DNA from: JAGOEX01 sp964630905
GTDB lineage: Bacteria; UBP6; UBA1177
Assembly (NCBI GenBank): GCA_964630905.1
Contig: CAZVWR010000005.1
Span: forward strand, 1-64,000
DNA length: 64,000 nt
Direction of reading: 5' to 3'
This document shows positions 1-9,442 of this stretch, one piece after another. Made by a program: the position numbers and the translations under genes. Under the pieces are notes generated by a model. It had not been told where the DNA came from. It worked only from the letters and a program-made list of their open reading frames with translations, and searched no databases. How positions within the stretch are numbered: the stretch's first letter is position 1; each line of letters opens with the position of its first letter.

Positions 1-182
1 TCCACATCATTTTTGACAATATCAGGATCAGAAACCGGTATATCAGCATCCTGAGCATCAGAATCAATGACAGCAATAGAATCTTTATCAGGAACAGTAT
101 CGATATCTGTTTTGGGGTCAGAATTACATGAGGTACATGACCAGAAAACAGATAACAGAAATATAATTAAGATGCTGCGCAT
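1..182 (-). CDS. Lipoprotein with acidic repeat linker, 3' end outside window
   Basis: This leftward gene runs off the left edge, so only its first 60 or so codons are present. The ATG at 182-180 follows a GGAGGC ribosome-binding site. The product begins MRSILIIFLLSVFWSC, a lipoprotein signal peptide with the lipid-attachment Cys at residue 16. An Asp-rich stretch with DSD and DTD motifs follows, the same kind of linker seen after the signal peptides of several other lipoproteins in this window. The functional domain would lie outside the window, so no function can be given. Confidence 0.75.
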   Translation of the reverse strand, partial: MRSILIIFLLSVFWSCTSCNSDPKTDIDTVPDKDSIAVIDSDAQDADIPVSDPDIVKNDV

Positions 183-196
183 TGTTGCCTCCGTAA

Positions 197-244
197 GGGC
201 GAATAATCATTCGCCCAGAAAACCGGGCGGATACGGTGATCCGC
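197..244. repeat. Two adjacent perfect hairpins, possible interspersed repeat
   Basis: Positions 197-204 and 209-216 form a perfect 8-bp inverted repeat (GGGCGAAT / ATTCGCCC) around a 4-nt loop. Positions 227-232 and 239-244 form a second stem (GCGGAT / ATCCGC) around a 6-nt loop. They fill most of the 77-nt gap between two leftward genes. There is no T-run on either strand, so an intrinsic terminator is not well supported. The layout resembles short interspersed palindromic repeats found between genes in many bacteria. Confidence 0.5.
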
Positions 245-259
245 TCCTACATAAAAAAC

Positions 260-3200
260 CTACCATCCATCCGTTGAACAGTTGCTTTCATTATAGCCGT
301 TACAGGTCGAATTACAATATGCCGTTCCGCTTACATAAGATGAACTTATTGTCGTGCACGCAACTGAATTTCCGTCACACAGTTCTCCTTCCTCAATCAC
401 TCCGTTTCCGCAGTAGCTCGGGACATCATTGAGCGTTGAGAGTTTCACACTGCTTCCGTCAGGGATGTATGTCCAGCCGTTGTAAACATGGTTCTCCTGC
501 ATTTCCCTCATGTCACCGTCAAGCGGATAGAAATTAAAATATGTATCGGGTCTTCCTTCAAAACGGTATTCATATCCGTCACAGGAGAGATAGAATGCTC
601 CGTGATCTGTGGTAAGTTCACCTGTGTAGCATTCAGCGTATTCATAAGCTTTAAGATTAAGTGTTTCAACATCCCTGATATGGAGTCCCGCACTCCAGAA
701 CGATGATCTGTAAAGTGCTATCTCCCCGTTCGCTATGGCAAAATCAAGCACTGAATCAATATTGACATAGGCAAGACGGGCAAATGTCTCCTTGTCACGG
801 ATGTTTATTCCGTTATCATCACCGACATAGAGCTTGTCATTGTAAAGCTGTATTCTGTACTGATAGTTGTAGCTTGTGGCAAAGAATGACAGTGAAGCAA
901 GTGTATCAGGGTTTGCAGTATCAAGTTTGTAAATTCCTCCGCTTGTTGCGGCATACATTATATCATCTTCAGTTACTTCAAGGTCATAAACTATTCTGCC
1001 GCCTGTTGAGAATGTTGATTTAAGAACAAAAGCTTCAGGATCAGAGATGTCATAAACCTTAATTGAATTATTTGTTCCTACATAGAGCCTGTCACCTTTT
1101 CCTGCAACGCTGTATATCGTTGAGCCGGTTGCAAATGATCTGTACCAGGGATGAGTGAAGGACATACAGGCACCGGAATCTTCAAGACCGCCTTTTAGTA
1201 CTGAATCATTTTCATTCAGACAGTAACTCAAATCCGGAAATGAATCTACTGAAATTCCACTTATCTGTTTCATATCAACTGAATAACTTCCGTCTGAAAG
1301 ATCAACTTCAACAACTGTTCCAACACCATTTTCCATATTTTCTTCAGGATTTAAAATATACATCCTTCCTCCGGAAAAATGTAAAAAACTCGTTGTAAGA
1401 TCAACATCCTCTGCACCGAGATCAGCAAACACAGAAAAATTTCTTCCTGAATCATGAGATATAAGAATGCTCTTTTCCGGCTGCTGACTGCCGTCTGTTC
1501 CCCCCGCAACATAAATAAGACCATTTTCAACAATAATAGAACAACCGAATCTAACAGGAAGTTCTCCTGTCTTCACGGCACCATTATTCCCTGCTTCATA
1601 GAATTCCAGCTTCTGGGTCGTGCTGTTCACACCTTTTATCAGCGTTTTTCCTCCTGTCTTTATTACTCCGGATTCAAGAAGAGGAACGGGAAGTTCAGCA
1701 AGGACTTCAAAAGTCATTTTTGCCGGATTCATGTCAAACCTGTAAATTCTGAAAGGAGACCCTGAAAGTTCCTCATCCCTTCCAGTGATATAAAGTGAGC
1801 TTCCGATGACATCAATGCTCGAAACATCAAGTTCAGCAGGCCAGAGGGGGATTGCTGTAACATCGTGCCAGTCATTTGTATTTTCAGCGTAATTCACCTT
1901 TAAAATCCTGTTTCCTTCAGAATCTCTCACTACAGCATAAAGGTTGTCAAACTCACCTGTAGAAAGACCGGAAATATTCTCAGGCAGATTTTTTTCCGTC
2001 ACTACAAAACTGTTTTCATCCGCCTGCCAGTGTCTAATTCTTTTTATTCCAACCGGAAGTTTTAACGCCCCTTTAAAAAAAGAGATGAAAGCCCGAATGC
2101 TTTCTCTCTCTATCGGAGCTGATGCTTTAATATCACCAAGTGTCACCCTGTTTGAACGGGCATATTTTCTCAAATTGTGGAAATAGTCAGGATTGATAGT
2201 ATCAACACCATTAGTTTCTTTCACATAATCATCTTCCGCTCCTTTAGACCCGATTGAAATAGTGTGATGGAAATTTTCCGCATCTTCAGGGCTGAGATCA
2301 TCCTCTCCGAGAAGTTGATCACATATAGCATAACTGTTGTTTATACAATCAATATAATTGTAAGCATCAACTCTCCAGTTCCAGTAAATGTCAAAAACAC
2401 ATGCTGTTCCGCTGTCATCCGGTGTCTGCATACAGATTGGACCCTTTTCGTTTTGAGGTCTGTAAACAACTGGTTTTCTGTAGTCATTAATATTTTCAAC
2501 AGCTATCGCTTCAGCTGAACTGGCAGATCTTGTTCTTGCAATATGAGTCCAAAGGAAAGGATTCTGAATAGATTCATCTCCAACCGCCGGATCAGTTCCG
2601 TGACTGTATCCGAAGTTCACATTTTTGGAACTCTTTACAGCAAAATGTGGAGTAGGGAATCCCTCAAATTCAATAAAATCACCATCCACATTAGTTTCTG
2701 AACTTGTGCAGTAACCTGGCTGTCCCCAGAAAATTTGACCAGTAACCGGATGTTTATATTCTTCCTCAGACATCCCGCAGAAGTGAACTGTGTTTTCCAG
2801 TTTATCCACAACTCCGCTTCCGGCACTGCTCATTTTTCCGGCAATTATTGAAAGTTTGTATAGAGAATTTTCTCTATTTCTTTTGAATCCGTTAATTTCA
2901 GGCATTTCTTTATGTATCGGTGTTATATTAAATATTCTTGCATCAGCAAACCCCGGTTTAACAGAACTATCGATACCGCTTCCACCCGAATAGTCACAGA
3001 TGTTGCCCACGCCGTCAAGATCATCATCCGCCTGCCAGATATACATGAAAGATGAAGCAACTTCATATTTATAAGTGTAGTCACCATCTATCCAGCTTTT
3101 CGTGGGAACCAGAATTTTGTCACCCGGTCTAATTATCCTGCCGCCCTTTCGTGTTATCGCCATGGCGTGTGCACCACCCTCACAGTCGGTTTCATTATCA

Positions 3201-6022
3201 CATGATGCAAGAAGTTTTTCCTTGTACGGATTGACACCGACTCTCGGATTTGGAACATTGGGACAACTGTCACATTCATCCGGAACACCATCAAGATCTG
3301 TGTCAATGATATTTGAACCAATATATATTAATTGAAGTAATTTACCATTCTGTCGAATTATTGGAGAATATTTTGCAATTCTTTTTTCATTCCATGTATA
3401 GGGACAGGCATCGCATTCATCGCCAACACCATCCGGAGAAGGATTTCCTGTAACAGGATCAATATCTGAATCCAACTGTGACGGGTTGAATACCTCAGGA
3501 CAATTATCTTCCTCATTATTTAAACCGTCTCCATCAATATCGGGGTCACACTCATCGCCAATTCTATCACTATCATAGTCAGACTGGTTCGAATTCGGCT
3601 CATCTATACAGTTATCTTTATCATCAGGAACACCGTCACCGTCTTCATCAAAATCCGATTCCACAAGACAAACCTCAAATCCAGGTCTAAATCCGTCTAT
3701 GTTGGGAACATCTTCACTCCATGGCGAGTTAGATTTAATCCCATTGGGTTTATTATACATCAACCTTGAAGTCGGATCGCCGTATAAATGAAGTAAAACA
3801 TTTAACTCAAGTGCTTTCGTTCCTCTAAGTTTTATTCTTATTTCACTCACACTTTTTCCTTCGTTGAAAACTAAATTAATAAAGTCTGAAAGGTGCTTAT
3901 GATAATCAAGCGTTAACTCTCTTACCGATGCAAAAACAGACACTTGACTTTTCAAAAGTCTGTATGCAAAAGATGAAACCTTCACCCATTCGCTACTCTT
4001 AATTAACTGATATCCTTCATTCACGAGATTTTCTTCATTGTTTTCCTGCTTATAATTAAAATACATTTCTGGTCTTGCAGAATTACAGGAATGCATCACC
4101 ACATGAGATTTTTTATTCTTCAAAGGCCAGTTAATGTCATAATATTGCATCATGTAGCTATCGTAACCATGATGTAGTCCGGGGGTGATCCCACTATATG
4201 CTCCATGTGCACTTATAAAAAGATACCCCGCATTGAAATCATCTCTTTCTCCTGTTCCCTCGTTCTTAATTCTCCTCCCCTGTATTAATGTGTGGATAGT
4301 TATAGGATCAACATCTTTGTTTATCATTCCGAAAAACGGATCTTCTTCCGTTTGATCAAAAATATGTTTCAGCCCTGGATTATCTGCCAATGTGTTATCA
4401 CTATAGTTAAAAACTAAACTATATATCCATGGATCTTTCGCTGCCTCTACATCAGTAGACCATAGACTGTAACTTAAATTTTCATTGTTTTGAATTTCGG
4501 TTATCTCTTCTGTATAATTAACCTCTGAAGTAATTTTTTCGTTTAAATCAGCAATTCCGTTTATTAAAAGAAGATTATTTCTGTAATATGAATTATCTGG
4601 AATCATGTTGTCATATGCTATTGCATTACACAACATTTTGTCTAACTCATTGATTCTCTCATATAGGTTTTCATGATAATATAAAGGATATCTCCCTACA
4701 AAGATTTCAGGATACAAATCAACCACTTTGTTTAATTCATATTCAGCAGGATGACTTTCAACAGAATAGGTTCCACCAACGGCAACCAATCCATCTACAT
4801 TAAAATCCCAGTCTTCATTACCATTGCCTGCACTCAAATCGGAATAGTAATAATCTGTAGGAACGGCTCTGCTCTGATGATTTTCTGAAACATTCGAGTA
4901 GGAAGGAGAAAAAGAATTATGAATCCACATGTTTGTCCTTTTCATGGGCAGATCACCAAAATCAGGATCAGGATTTCCAATTAAAAGCACATGTGTGATG
5001 TTTCTGTTTTTATAATTATTTTTCAGCCATGCTCTAATACTATTCGGGATCTGTTCCTGACCAACCCCTCCCCAGCCGGACATTTCAGAAACATTATAAT
5101 TTCTGTTATTGCTGTAACCTCCATCGCCCGGACTTGAAACTTTTAATATTTTGTTTTCAGTCAGAACAAAAGTGTTGAAATTGAAAGGTGAAGGCATTTC
5201 TTCTTTTGTTCTTAAAAAAGCAGGAAGATTCAGCGACTGGTCAACAATGGCGTTTGTGGTTATTATAAAAAAACTTTTATTATCAAGAACTGGCGGAACA
5301 GGAACTTCTAAGCCACCGTTAATTAGATAGCTGTTGTAATCATTGAAAAAAGTCTCCGTAAAATTTGATGCATCGTATGTAGACTTGAAACTAAGATTCT
5401 GGTTATAAACAGATTTTACATTCAATTCTGCCAGTCTTTTAACATTTTCTCCTATGTTGGGAAGCAGAACATCAACATCAGGAGATTCATAACTTACAAT
5501 AAGATCAGCACTTGAAATTCTTTTAAGTGTCTTAGTTGCAGGGTTATATTTATATGGATTTATGAAGACATCAATGATTTTTGTTGTTACAAGTGTCCCT
5601 TTTAGAAAATCGGAAATGTAGTTTTCAGGAAAAAATGAATTCGAGGAATACACATCAATATTCTTGCCATCTTCAGAAATATTCCAAGATTCCGGATATT
5701 CAACCGGTTCAGGAAAAGGAACTGGATCAACATCAAAAATTCCGGGCAGAATCTCTTCTGTAACATTGTTTAATGAAATCATCACAGAATTAAGATCCGC
5801 ATTATCCGGCAGAATGAATTTAACATTATATCCAGACGGAAGTGCCGGAACACCGGGAACACCCGAAAGATCGGTTTCTGAGAAAACAGCAACCCCGTTT
5901 ACATCTGTTACAGTCGGAACTTTATCCTCTTCTGGAAGATAAGCTGTAACCGTATATGTATTTGCGAATAATACATTGGTTGACAAAATCAGAAACAAAA
6001 ACAAAGAAACATAATTTCTCAT
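260..6022 (-). CDS. Large secreted C25 (gingipain-like) peptidase-type protein with TSP3 repeats
   Basis: A 1920-residue exported protein. The signal peptide is MRNYVSLFLFLILSTNVLFA. Residues about 240-760 resemble the peptidase C25 (gingipain) fold, with a candidate catalytic His in SAHGAY (about residue 605) and Cys in MHSCNSARPE (about 646). Residues about 780-1010 carry thrombospondin type-3 calcium repeats of the form DxDxDGxxDxxDNC. A region of repeated short strands, likely a beta-propeller, occupies about 1400-1850. The C terminus holds a Myxococcus-type Cys-rich repeat (CGNGVIEEGELCDG, near residue 1870). GGAGGT lies just upstream of the ATG. In this family such proteins are surface or secreted cysteine peptidases. 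I see no C-terminal sorting domain of the Bacteroidetes Por type. Peptidase activity is inferred from the His/Cys pair only. Confidence 0.8.
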   Translation of the reverse strand: MRNYVSLFLFLILSTNVLFANTYTVTAYLPEEDKVPTVTDVNGVAVFSETDLSGVPGVPALPSGYNVKFILPDNADLNSVMISLNNVTEEILPGIFDVDPVPFPEPVEYPESWNISEDGKNIDVYSSNSFFPENYISDFLKGTLVTTKIIDVFINPYKYNPATKTLKRISSADLIVSYESPDVDVLLPNIGENVKRLAELNVKSVYNQNLSFKSTYDASNFTETFFNDYNSYLINGGLEVPVPPVLDNKSFFIITTNAIVDQSLNLPAFLRTKEEMPSPFNFNTFVLTENKILKVSSPGDGGYSNNRNYNVSEMSGWGGVGQEQIPNSIRAWLKNNYKNRNITHVLLIGNPDPDFGDLPMKRTNMWIHNSFSPSYSNVSENHQSRAVPTDYYYSDLSAGNGNEDWDFNVDGLVAVGGTYSVESHPAEYELNKVVDLYPEIFVGRYPLYYHENLYERINELDKMLCNAIAYDNMIPDNSYYRNNLLLINGIADLNEKITSEVNYTEEITEIQNNENLSYSLWSTDVEAAKDPWIYSLVFNYSDNTLADNPGLKHIFDQTEEDPFFGMINKDVDPITIHTLIQGRRIKNEGTGERDDFNAGYLFISAHGAYSGITPGLHHGYDSYMMQYYDINWPLKNKKSHVVMHSCNSARPEMYFNYKQENNEENLVNEGYQLIKSSEWVKVSSFAYRLLKSQVSVFASVRELTLDYHKHLSDFINLVFNEGKSVSEIRIKLRGTKALELNVLLHLYGDPTSRLMYNKPNGIKSNSPWSEDVPNIDGFRPGFEVCLVESDFDEDGDGVPDDKDNCIDEPNSNQSDYDSDRIGDECDPDIDGDGLNNEEDNCPEVFNPSQLDSDIDPVTGNPSPDGVGDECDACPYTWNEKRIAKYSPIIRQNGKLLQLIYIGSNIIDTDLDGVPDECDSCPNVPNPRVGVNPYKEKLLASCDNETDCEGGAHAMAITRKGGRIIRPGDKILVPTKSWIDGDYTYKYEVASSFMYIWQADDDLDGVGNICDYSGGSGIDSSVKPGFADARIFNITPIHKEMPEINGFKRNRENSLYKLSIIAGKMSSAGSGVVDKLENTVHFCGMSEEEYKHPVTGQIFWGQPGYCTSSETNVDGDFIEFEGFPTPHFAVKSSKNVNFGYSHGTDPAVGDESIQNPFLWTHIARTRSASSAEAIAVENINDYRKPVVYRPQNEKGPICMQTPDDSGTACVFDIYWNWRVDAYNYIDCINNSYAICDQLLGEDDLSPEDAENFHHTISIGSKGAEDDYVKETNGVDTINPDYFHNLRKYARSNRVTLGDIKASAPIERESIRAFISFFKGALKLPVGIKRIRHWQADENSFVVTEKNLPENISGLSTGEFDNLYAVVRDSEGNRILKVNYAENTNDWHDVTAIPLWPAELDVSSIDVIGSSLYITGRDEELSGSPFRIYRFDMNPAKMTFEVLAELPVPLLESGVIKTGGKTLIKGVNSTTQKLEFYEAGNNGAVKTGELPVRFGCSIIVENGLIYVAGGTDGSQQPEKSILISHDSGRNFSVFADLGAEDVDLTTSFLHFSGGRMYILNPEENMENGVGTVVEVDLSDGSYSVDMKQISGISVDSFPDLSYCLNENDSVLKGGLEDSGACMSFTHPWYRSFATGSTIYSVAGKGDRLYVGTNNSIKVYDISDPEAFVLKSTFSTGGRIVYDLEVTEDDIMYAATSGGIYKLDTANPDTLASLSFFATSYNYQYRIQLYNDKLYVGDDNGINIRDKETFARLAYVNIDSVLDFAIANGEIALYRSSFWSAGLHIRDVETLNLKAYEYAECYTGELTTDHGAFYLSCDGYEYRFEGRPDTYFNFYPLDGDMREMQENHVYNGWTYIPDGSSVKLSTLNDVPSYCGNGVIEEGELCDGNSVACTTISSSYVSGTAYCNSTCNGYNESNCSTDGW

Positions 6023-6111
6023 AACATACCTCCAACTAAAAAAATAATAAAAATATCCCGTGAAAAACTCTTGAAATATTCTGAATGTATCTGAAAAATT
6101 AAAGAATCGGG

Positions 6112-6155
6112 TTGTCTCTTGTCTCTTGTCTCTTGTCTCTTGTCTCTTGTCTCTT
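6112..6155. repeat. Heptanucleotide tandem repeat, six units of TTGTCTC
   Basis: Six perfect head-to-tail copies of TTGTCTC followed by TT. The repeat lies 90-133 bp upstream of the C25 protein start codon, in the 256-bp spacer between rlmN and that gene. Perfect short tandem repeats of this kind change copy number by replication slippage. The position suggests a possible effect on transcription of the surface protein. I could not place a clear -35/-10 pair around it. Confidence 0.9.
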
Positions 6156-6278
6156 AAAAATCATCCCGTTAAAACAGGAAAAGCAAGTTTTATTTGAATT
6201 TTTTGTCATTTTTGCTTCCAAGCGAAATCTGATCAATTTGTATTAAATTGTTTTTATGGTGTCAAGAAAAAAGCTTCC

Positions 6279-7295
6279 CTAAACTTTTCCCAATTGTCCG
6301 CATGCGGCAAGCTCGTCGCCTCCGCGGGATTTTCTTAAAAGTGCAGTAACATTTTTTGATATGAGTATTTCCTGAAACTTGAGGATCTCCTTCATGGGCG
6401 TGGGTTCGAAGATCGCTCCTGGGAATGTGTTGAATGCGATGAGATTAACTTTTGCATCAATCTGATTAGCGATCTTTGCAAGTTCTTTTGCATCATCTGC
6501 TGTATCGTTAAACCCTTTGAGCATGATATATTCAAGCATCACCTTTTTTCTTTGATGTGCCGGATAATATTTTGCAGCATTTATGAGGTCTGAAATGGGA
6601 TGTTTTTTGTTTATGTCCATGATCTTACTTCTTTTTTCGTCATTAACTGCATGAAGAGAAATGGCGAGGTTTACAGCTGTCTTTTCACCAAGTTCGATGA
6701 TCCTGTCAGCAATTCCTGCCGTGGAAACAGTGATACGGCGATTTGAAAAATTAAGCATCAGATCGTCCATGAGGATCAGAATCGAATCAACGACATTTTC
6801 AAAATTAAGAAGCGGCTCACCCATCCCCATATAAACGATGTTATTAAGGTGCTCTCCTGTTTTTTCAAGGACATTATCAGCCATTATCACTTGTCCAACA
6901 ATCTCCCTGACACTTAAGTTTCTCTTGAAACCGAGCATTCCGGTGCGGCAGAAGGAACATTTCAAAGGACACCCCGCCTGAGTTGAAATGCAAAGAGTAT
7001 TCCTTTTTTCCTCAGGAATTATGACCGATTCAATAACAGCACCGTCTTCAAGAGTGAAGGTCAGTTTTTTTGTTCCGTCATCAGATAAATGTATTACCGG
7101 TTCAGGAATTGGAGTTATTGAGAAAAGTTCGGGGAAAGCGATCCTGTCACCTTTGCTCAGATCGGTCATTTCATCAAATGAATAGGCATCCCTGTGATAG
7201 ATCCACTTTATTATCTGACGAGCACGAAACTTTGGATAACCGGCTGATTCAATTGCATTTTCAAATGACTGTCTTGTAAAATTGAGAATTTCCAT
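6279..7295 (-). CDS. rlmN: 23S rRNA (adenine-2503-C2)-methyltransferase RlmN
   Basis: Radical-SAM enzyme that methylates C2 of A2503 in 23S rRNA, and in some bacteria A37 of tRNAs. The 338-residue length is normal for the family. The cluster-binding Cys are C109, C113 and C116 in AGCPLKCSFC. The methyl-carrying Cys is C332 in the C-terminal GGDELAACGQL. The motif MGMGEPLLN is also present. It is the last gene of a leftward operon and follows the MBL hydrolase gene by a single base. The call is secure. Confidence 0.97.
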   Translation of the reverse strand: MEILNFTRQSFENAIESAGYPKFRARQIIKWIYHRDAYSFDEMTDLSKGDRIAFPELFSITPIPEPVIHLSDDGTKKLTFTLEDGAVIESVIIPEEKRNTLCISTQAGCPLKCSFCRTGMLGFKRNLSVREIVGQVIMADNVLEKTGEHLNNIVYMGMGEPLLNFENVVDSILILMDDLMLNFSNRRITVSTAGIADRIIELGEKTAVNLAISLHAVNDEKRSKIMDINKKHPISDLINAAKYYPAHQRKKVMLEYIMLKGFNDTADDAKELAKIANQIDAKVNLIAFNTFPGAIFEPTPMKEILKFQEILISKNVTALLRKSRGGDELAACGQLGKV

Positions 7296-7296
7296 A

Positions 7297-7914
7297 TCAC
7301 ATTTTCACGAAAGGGTTGCGAGTCCTTTCCCACCCGATGGTGCTTGTCCCTTCGTGTCCCGGATATATGACGGTCTTGCCGGACAGAACATAAAGTTTTT
7401 CTCTTATGTTCTTTATGAGCGACACTCCGTCACCACCCGGAAGATCGGTACGGCCCACACTCGATTTAAAAAGAGTGTCTCCCGAAAAAAGATCGTCTTC
7501 AATGTGGTAGCAGACACATCCCGGAGTGTGTCCCGAAGTATGAATGACTTTTATTGAATGCCCTGCAAATTCAAGCTCGTCTCCGTCTTTAAGCTCTATG
7601 TCAACTTTACCTGAATAAATGAAATCTGTATAAAATCCGATAGATAAATTCTTTTTCGGGTCGTAAAGCCACTCTTTTTCAAGAGAATGTACAGCAAGCA
7701 ATGCATCAGGAAACGCCTTTTTAAGATCGTTCAACGCACCGATATGGTCATAATGAGTGTGGGTGAGAAAAATATATTTAACCTTTTTTCCCTGAACCTG
7801 CTCAATTATATCGGAACTGTCACCACCCGGATCAACAATGAAAGCTTCGTCATTTTCTGAAACAACATAGCAGTTTGTACCTATCGGAGCTACCTGAAGA
7901 GCTTTTATTTCCAT
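7297..7914 (-). CDS. MBL-fold metallo-hydrolase (glyoxalase II-like)
   Basis: A 205-residue soluble metallo-beta-lactamase-fold hydrolase. The metal-binding motif THTHYDH is at residues 51-57, followed by SGHTPGC and GDTLF, which supply later ligands. The size fits the short YcbL/glyoxalase II-like group rather than full-length GloB. The reading frame extends 21 codons further upstream into malQ, but that extension has no family similarity. ATG at 7914 starts MEIKALQV, the usual family beginning, and has a purine-rich GGGGA upstream. Substrate is unknown; thioester hydrolysis is a family-based guess. Confidence 0.88.
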   Translation of the reverse strand: MEIKALQVAPIGTNCYVVSENDEAFIVDPGGDSSDIIEQVQGKKVKYIFLTHTHYDHIGALNDLKKAFPDALLAVHSLEKEWLYDPKKNLSIGFYTDFIYSGKVDIELKDGDELEFAGHSIKVIHTSGHTPGCVCYHIEDDLFSGDTLFKSSVGRTDLPGGDGVSLIKNIREKLYVLSGKTVIYPGHEGTSTIGWERTRNPFVKM

Positions 7915-7927
7915 TTTTTCCCCGTTT

Positions 7928-9430
7928 TTAAGACTGAATTCTGTTGAAAGCCACAAGAACTCCGCGCAGTTTGTCAATGTGTTCCTTGGTCAAATCACCT
8001 TCTTTAAATCTCCATGACCAGTTTTGAGGACCGGTCGTTCCCGGAATGTTGAAACGGCAGTCACTCCCCCACCCCAGCACATCCTGAAGAGGGAAAAAAG
8101 CAAAATCGGCAATCGAAGAAAGGGCAAGACGGATCATTTTCCAGTGAATGTCATCCCCGTTTGAACCAAGATAATGGTTCACGAAATTCCTTGTGTCGTT
8201 GCTCTGGCTCCAGTACCAGCCTGCGGTTGTGTCATTATCGTGAGTTCCGGTGTAGATGGCACAGTTGGTGTCTTTGAAATTATGTGGAAGAAACTCATGG
8301 TCTGTCCCGTCATAAAAAGCGAAATGAAGCACTTTCATTCCGGCAAAACCAAACTCGTCTCTAAGTTTTATAACTTTTTCATCAATATTTCCAAGATCTT
8401 CCGCTATCACATGGAAATTCCCGAGCTTTTTTATCACCGTCTTGAAAAGCTCTTTCCCCGGAGTTTTTTTCCAGACACCGTTCTTTGCTGTATTTTCAGA
8501 AGCCGGAACTGACCAGTATTCGCTGAAACCCCTGAAATGATCAAGCCTGATTGAATCATACATTTTCATATTATGTGCAAATCTTTCTATCCACCACTTA
8601 AACCCGTCATTTGCAAGCTCATCCCAGTCATAAAGCGGATTACCCCACAACTGACCGTTTTCACTGAAATAATCTGGAGGAACACCCGAAACTTCGAGCA
8701 GGTCTCCTTCAATCATCTTGAAAATATGCTGATTTGCCCAAACATCGGCACTGTCAAACGAAAGAAAAATAGGAATGTCTCCCATTATTTCGATCCCTTT
8801 ACTGTTTGCATATGATTTCAACTTGTTCCACTGTCTGAAAAATATCCACTGTCCAAACTGATATCTATTGATCTCGGCTTTATGTTCAGATGCAACTTTT
8901 TTCAAAGCAGATATATCTCTTTTCCTGTATTCTTCAGGCCAGAGTTTCCACGATCTTCCTTCAAATTTATCGGTAAGTGTTTTGAAAAGTGCATAATCAT
9001 CGAGCCACTGAGCGTGATCCTTTTTGAAGATCTCAAACTCACCGGTTTCTTGTCTTGTCTTGGTAAATTCTTTCGCCGCTGAAGCGATAAGTTTACTTTT
9101 AAGATCAATAACTTTCCTGAACTCGACCCTGTGCTCATCAAATTCCGGGATCTCAATATCTTCCGGAAGAAGACCCGATTTCTGAAGATCTTCAATATCT
9201 ATCAGAAGTTCGTTACCGGCAAATGCACTGTATGAATTATATGGACATCCGTCGATCCCTGTCGGGGTCAAAGGCAGTATCTGCCATATCCTGATCCCGG
9301 CATCAGCTGTCATATCAATGAATTTAAGAGCATTTCCGCCCATATCACCGGCGCCCCATTTTCCGGGAAGAGATGTGGGATGAAGAATTATTCCTGCTTT
9401 GCGGTTGTTTGTTTCTTTATTAAGCGGCAT
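7928..9430 (-). CDS. malQ: 4-alpha-glucanotransferase (amylomaltase)
   Basis: GH77 amylomaltase of 500 residues, which transfers alpha-1,4-glucan segments between maltodextrins in glycogen or starch metabolism. Recognisable family blocks are ILPLTPTG and YNSYSAFAGN near the N terminus, RLDHFRGF with the presumed nucleophile D297, IAEDLG with the acid/base E344, and GTHDNDTTAGW. A GGAGC site precedes the ATG. It sits 12 nt after the LeuD-like gene and 13 nt before the MBL hydrolase gene. No other glycogen gene is in the window, so operon membership does not indicate a dedicated pathway. Confidence 0.96.
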   Translation of the reverse strand: MPLNKETNNRKAGIILHPTSLPGKWGAGDMGGNALKFIDMTADAGIRIWQILPLTPTGIDGCPYNSYSAFAGNELLIDIEDLQKSGLLPEDIEIPEFDEHRVEFRKVIDLKSKLIASAAKEFTKTRQETGEFEIFKKDHAQWLDDYALFKTLTDKFEGRSWKLWPEEYRKRDISALKKVASEHKAEINRYQFGQWIFFRQWNKLKSYANSKGIEIMGDIPIFLSFDSADVWANQHIFKMIEGDLLEVSGVPPDYFSENGQLWGNPLYDWDELANDGFKWWIERFAHNMKMYDSIRLDHFRGFSEYWSVPASENTAKNGVWKKTPGKELFKTVIKKLGNFHVIAEDLGNIDEKVIKLRDEFGFAGMKVLHFAFYDGTDHEFLPHNFKDTNCAIYTGTHDNDTTAGWYWSQSNDTRNFVNHYLGSNGDDIHWKMIRLALSSIADFAFFPLQDVLGWGSDCRFNIPGTTGPQNWSWRFKEGDLTKEHIDKLRGVLVAFNRIQS

Positions 9431-9442
9431 TTAAGCTCCTGA

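Noticed and set aside
3580..3600. GGTTCGAATTCGG, resembling a tRNA T-loop
   Set aside because: It lies within the TSP3 repeat coding region and no acceptor or anticodon stems can be formed around it.
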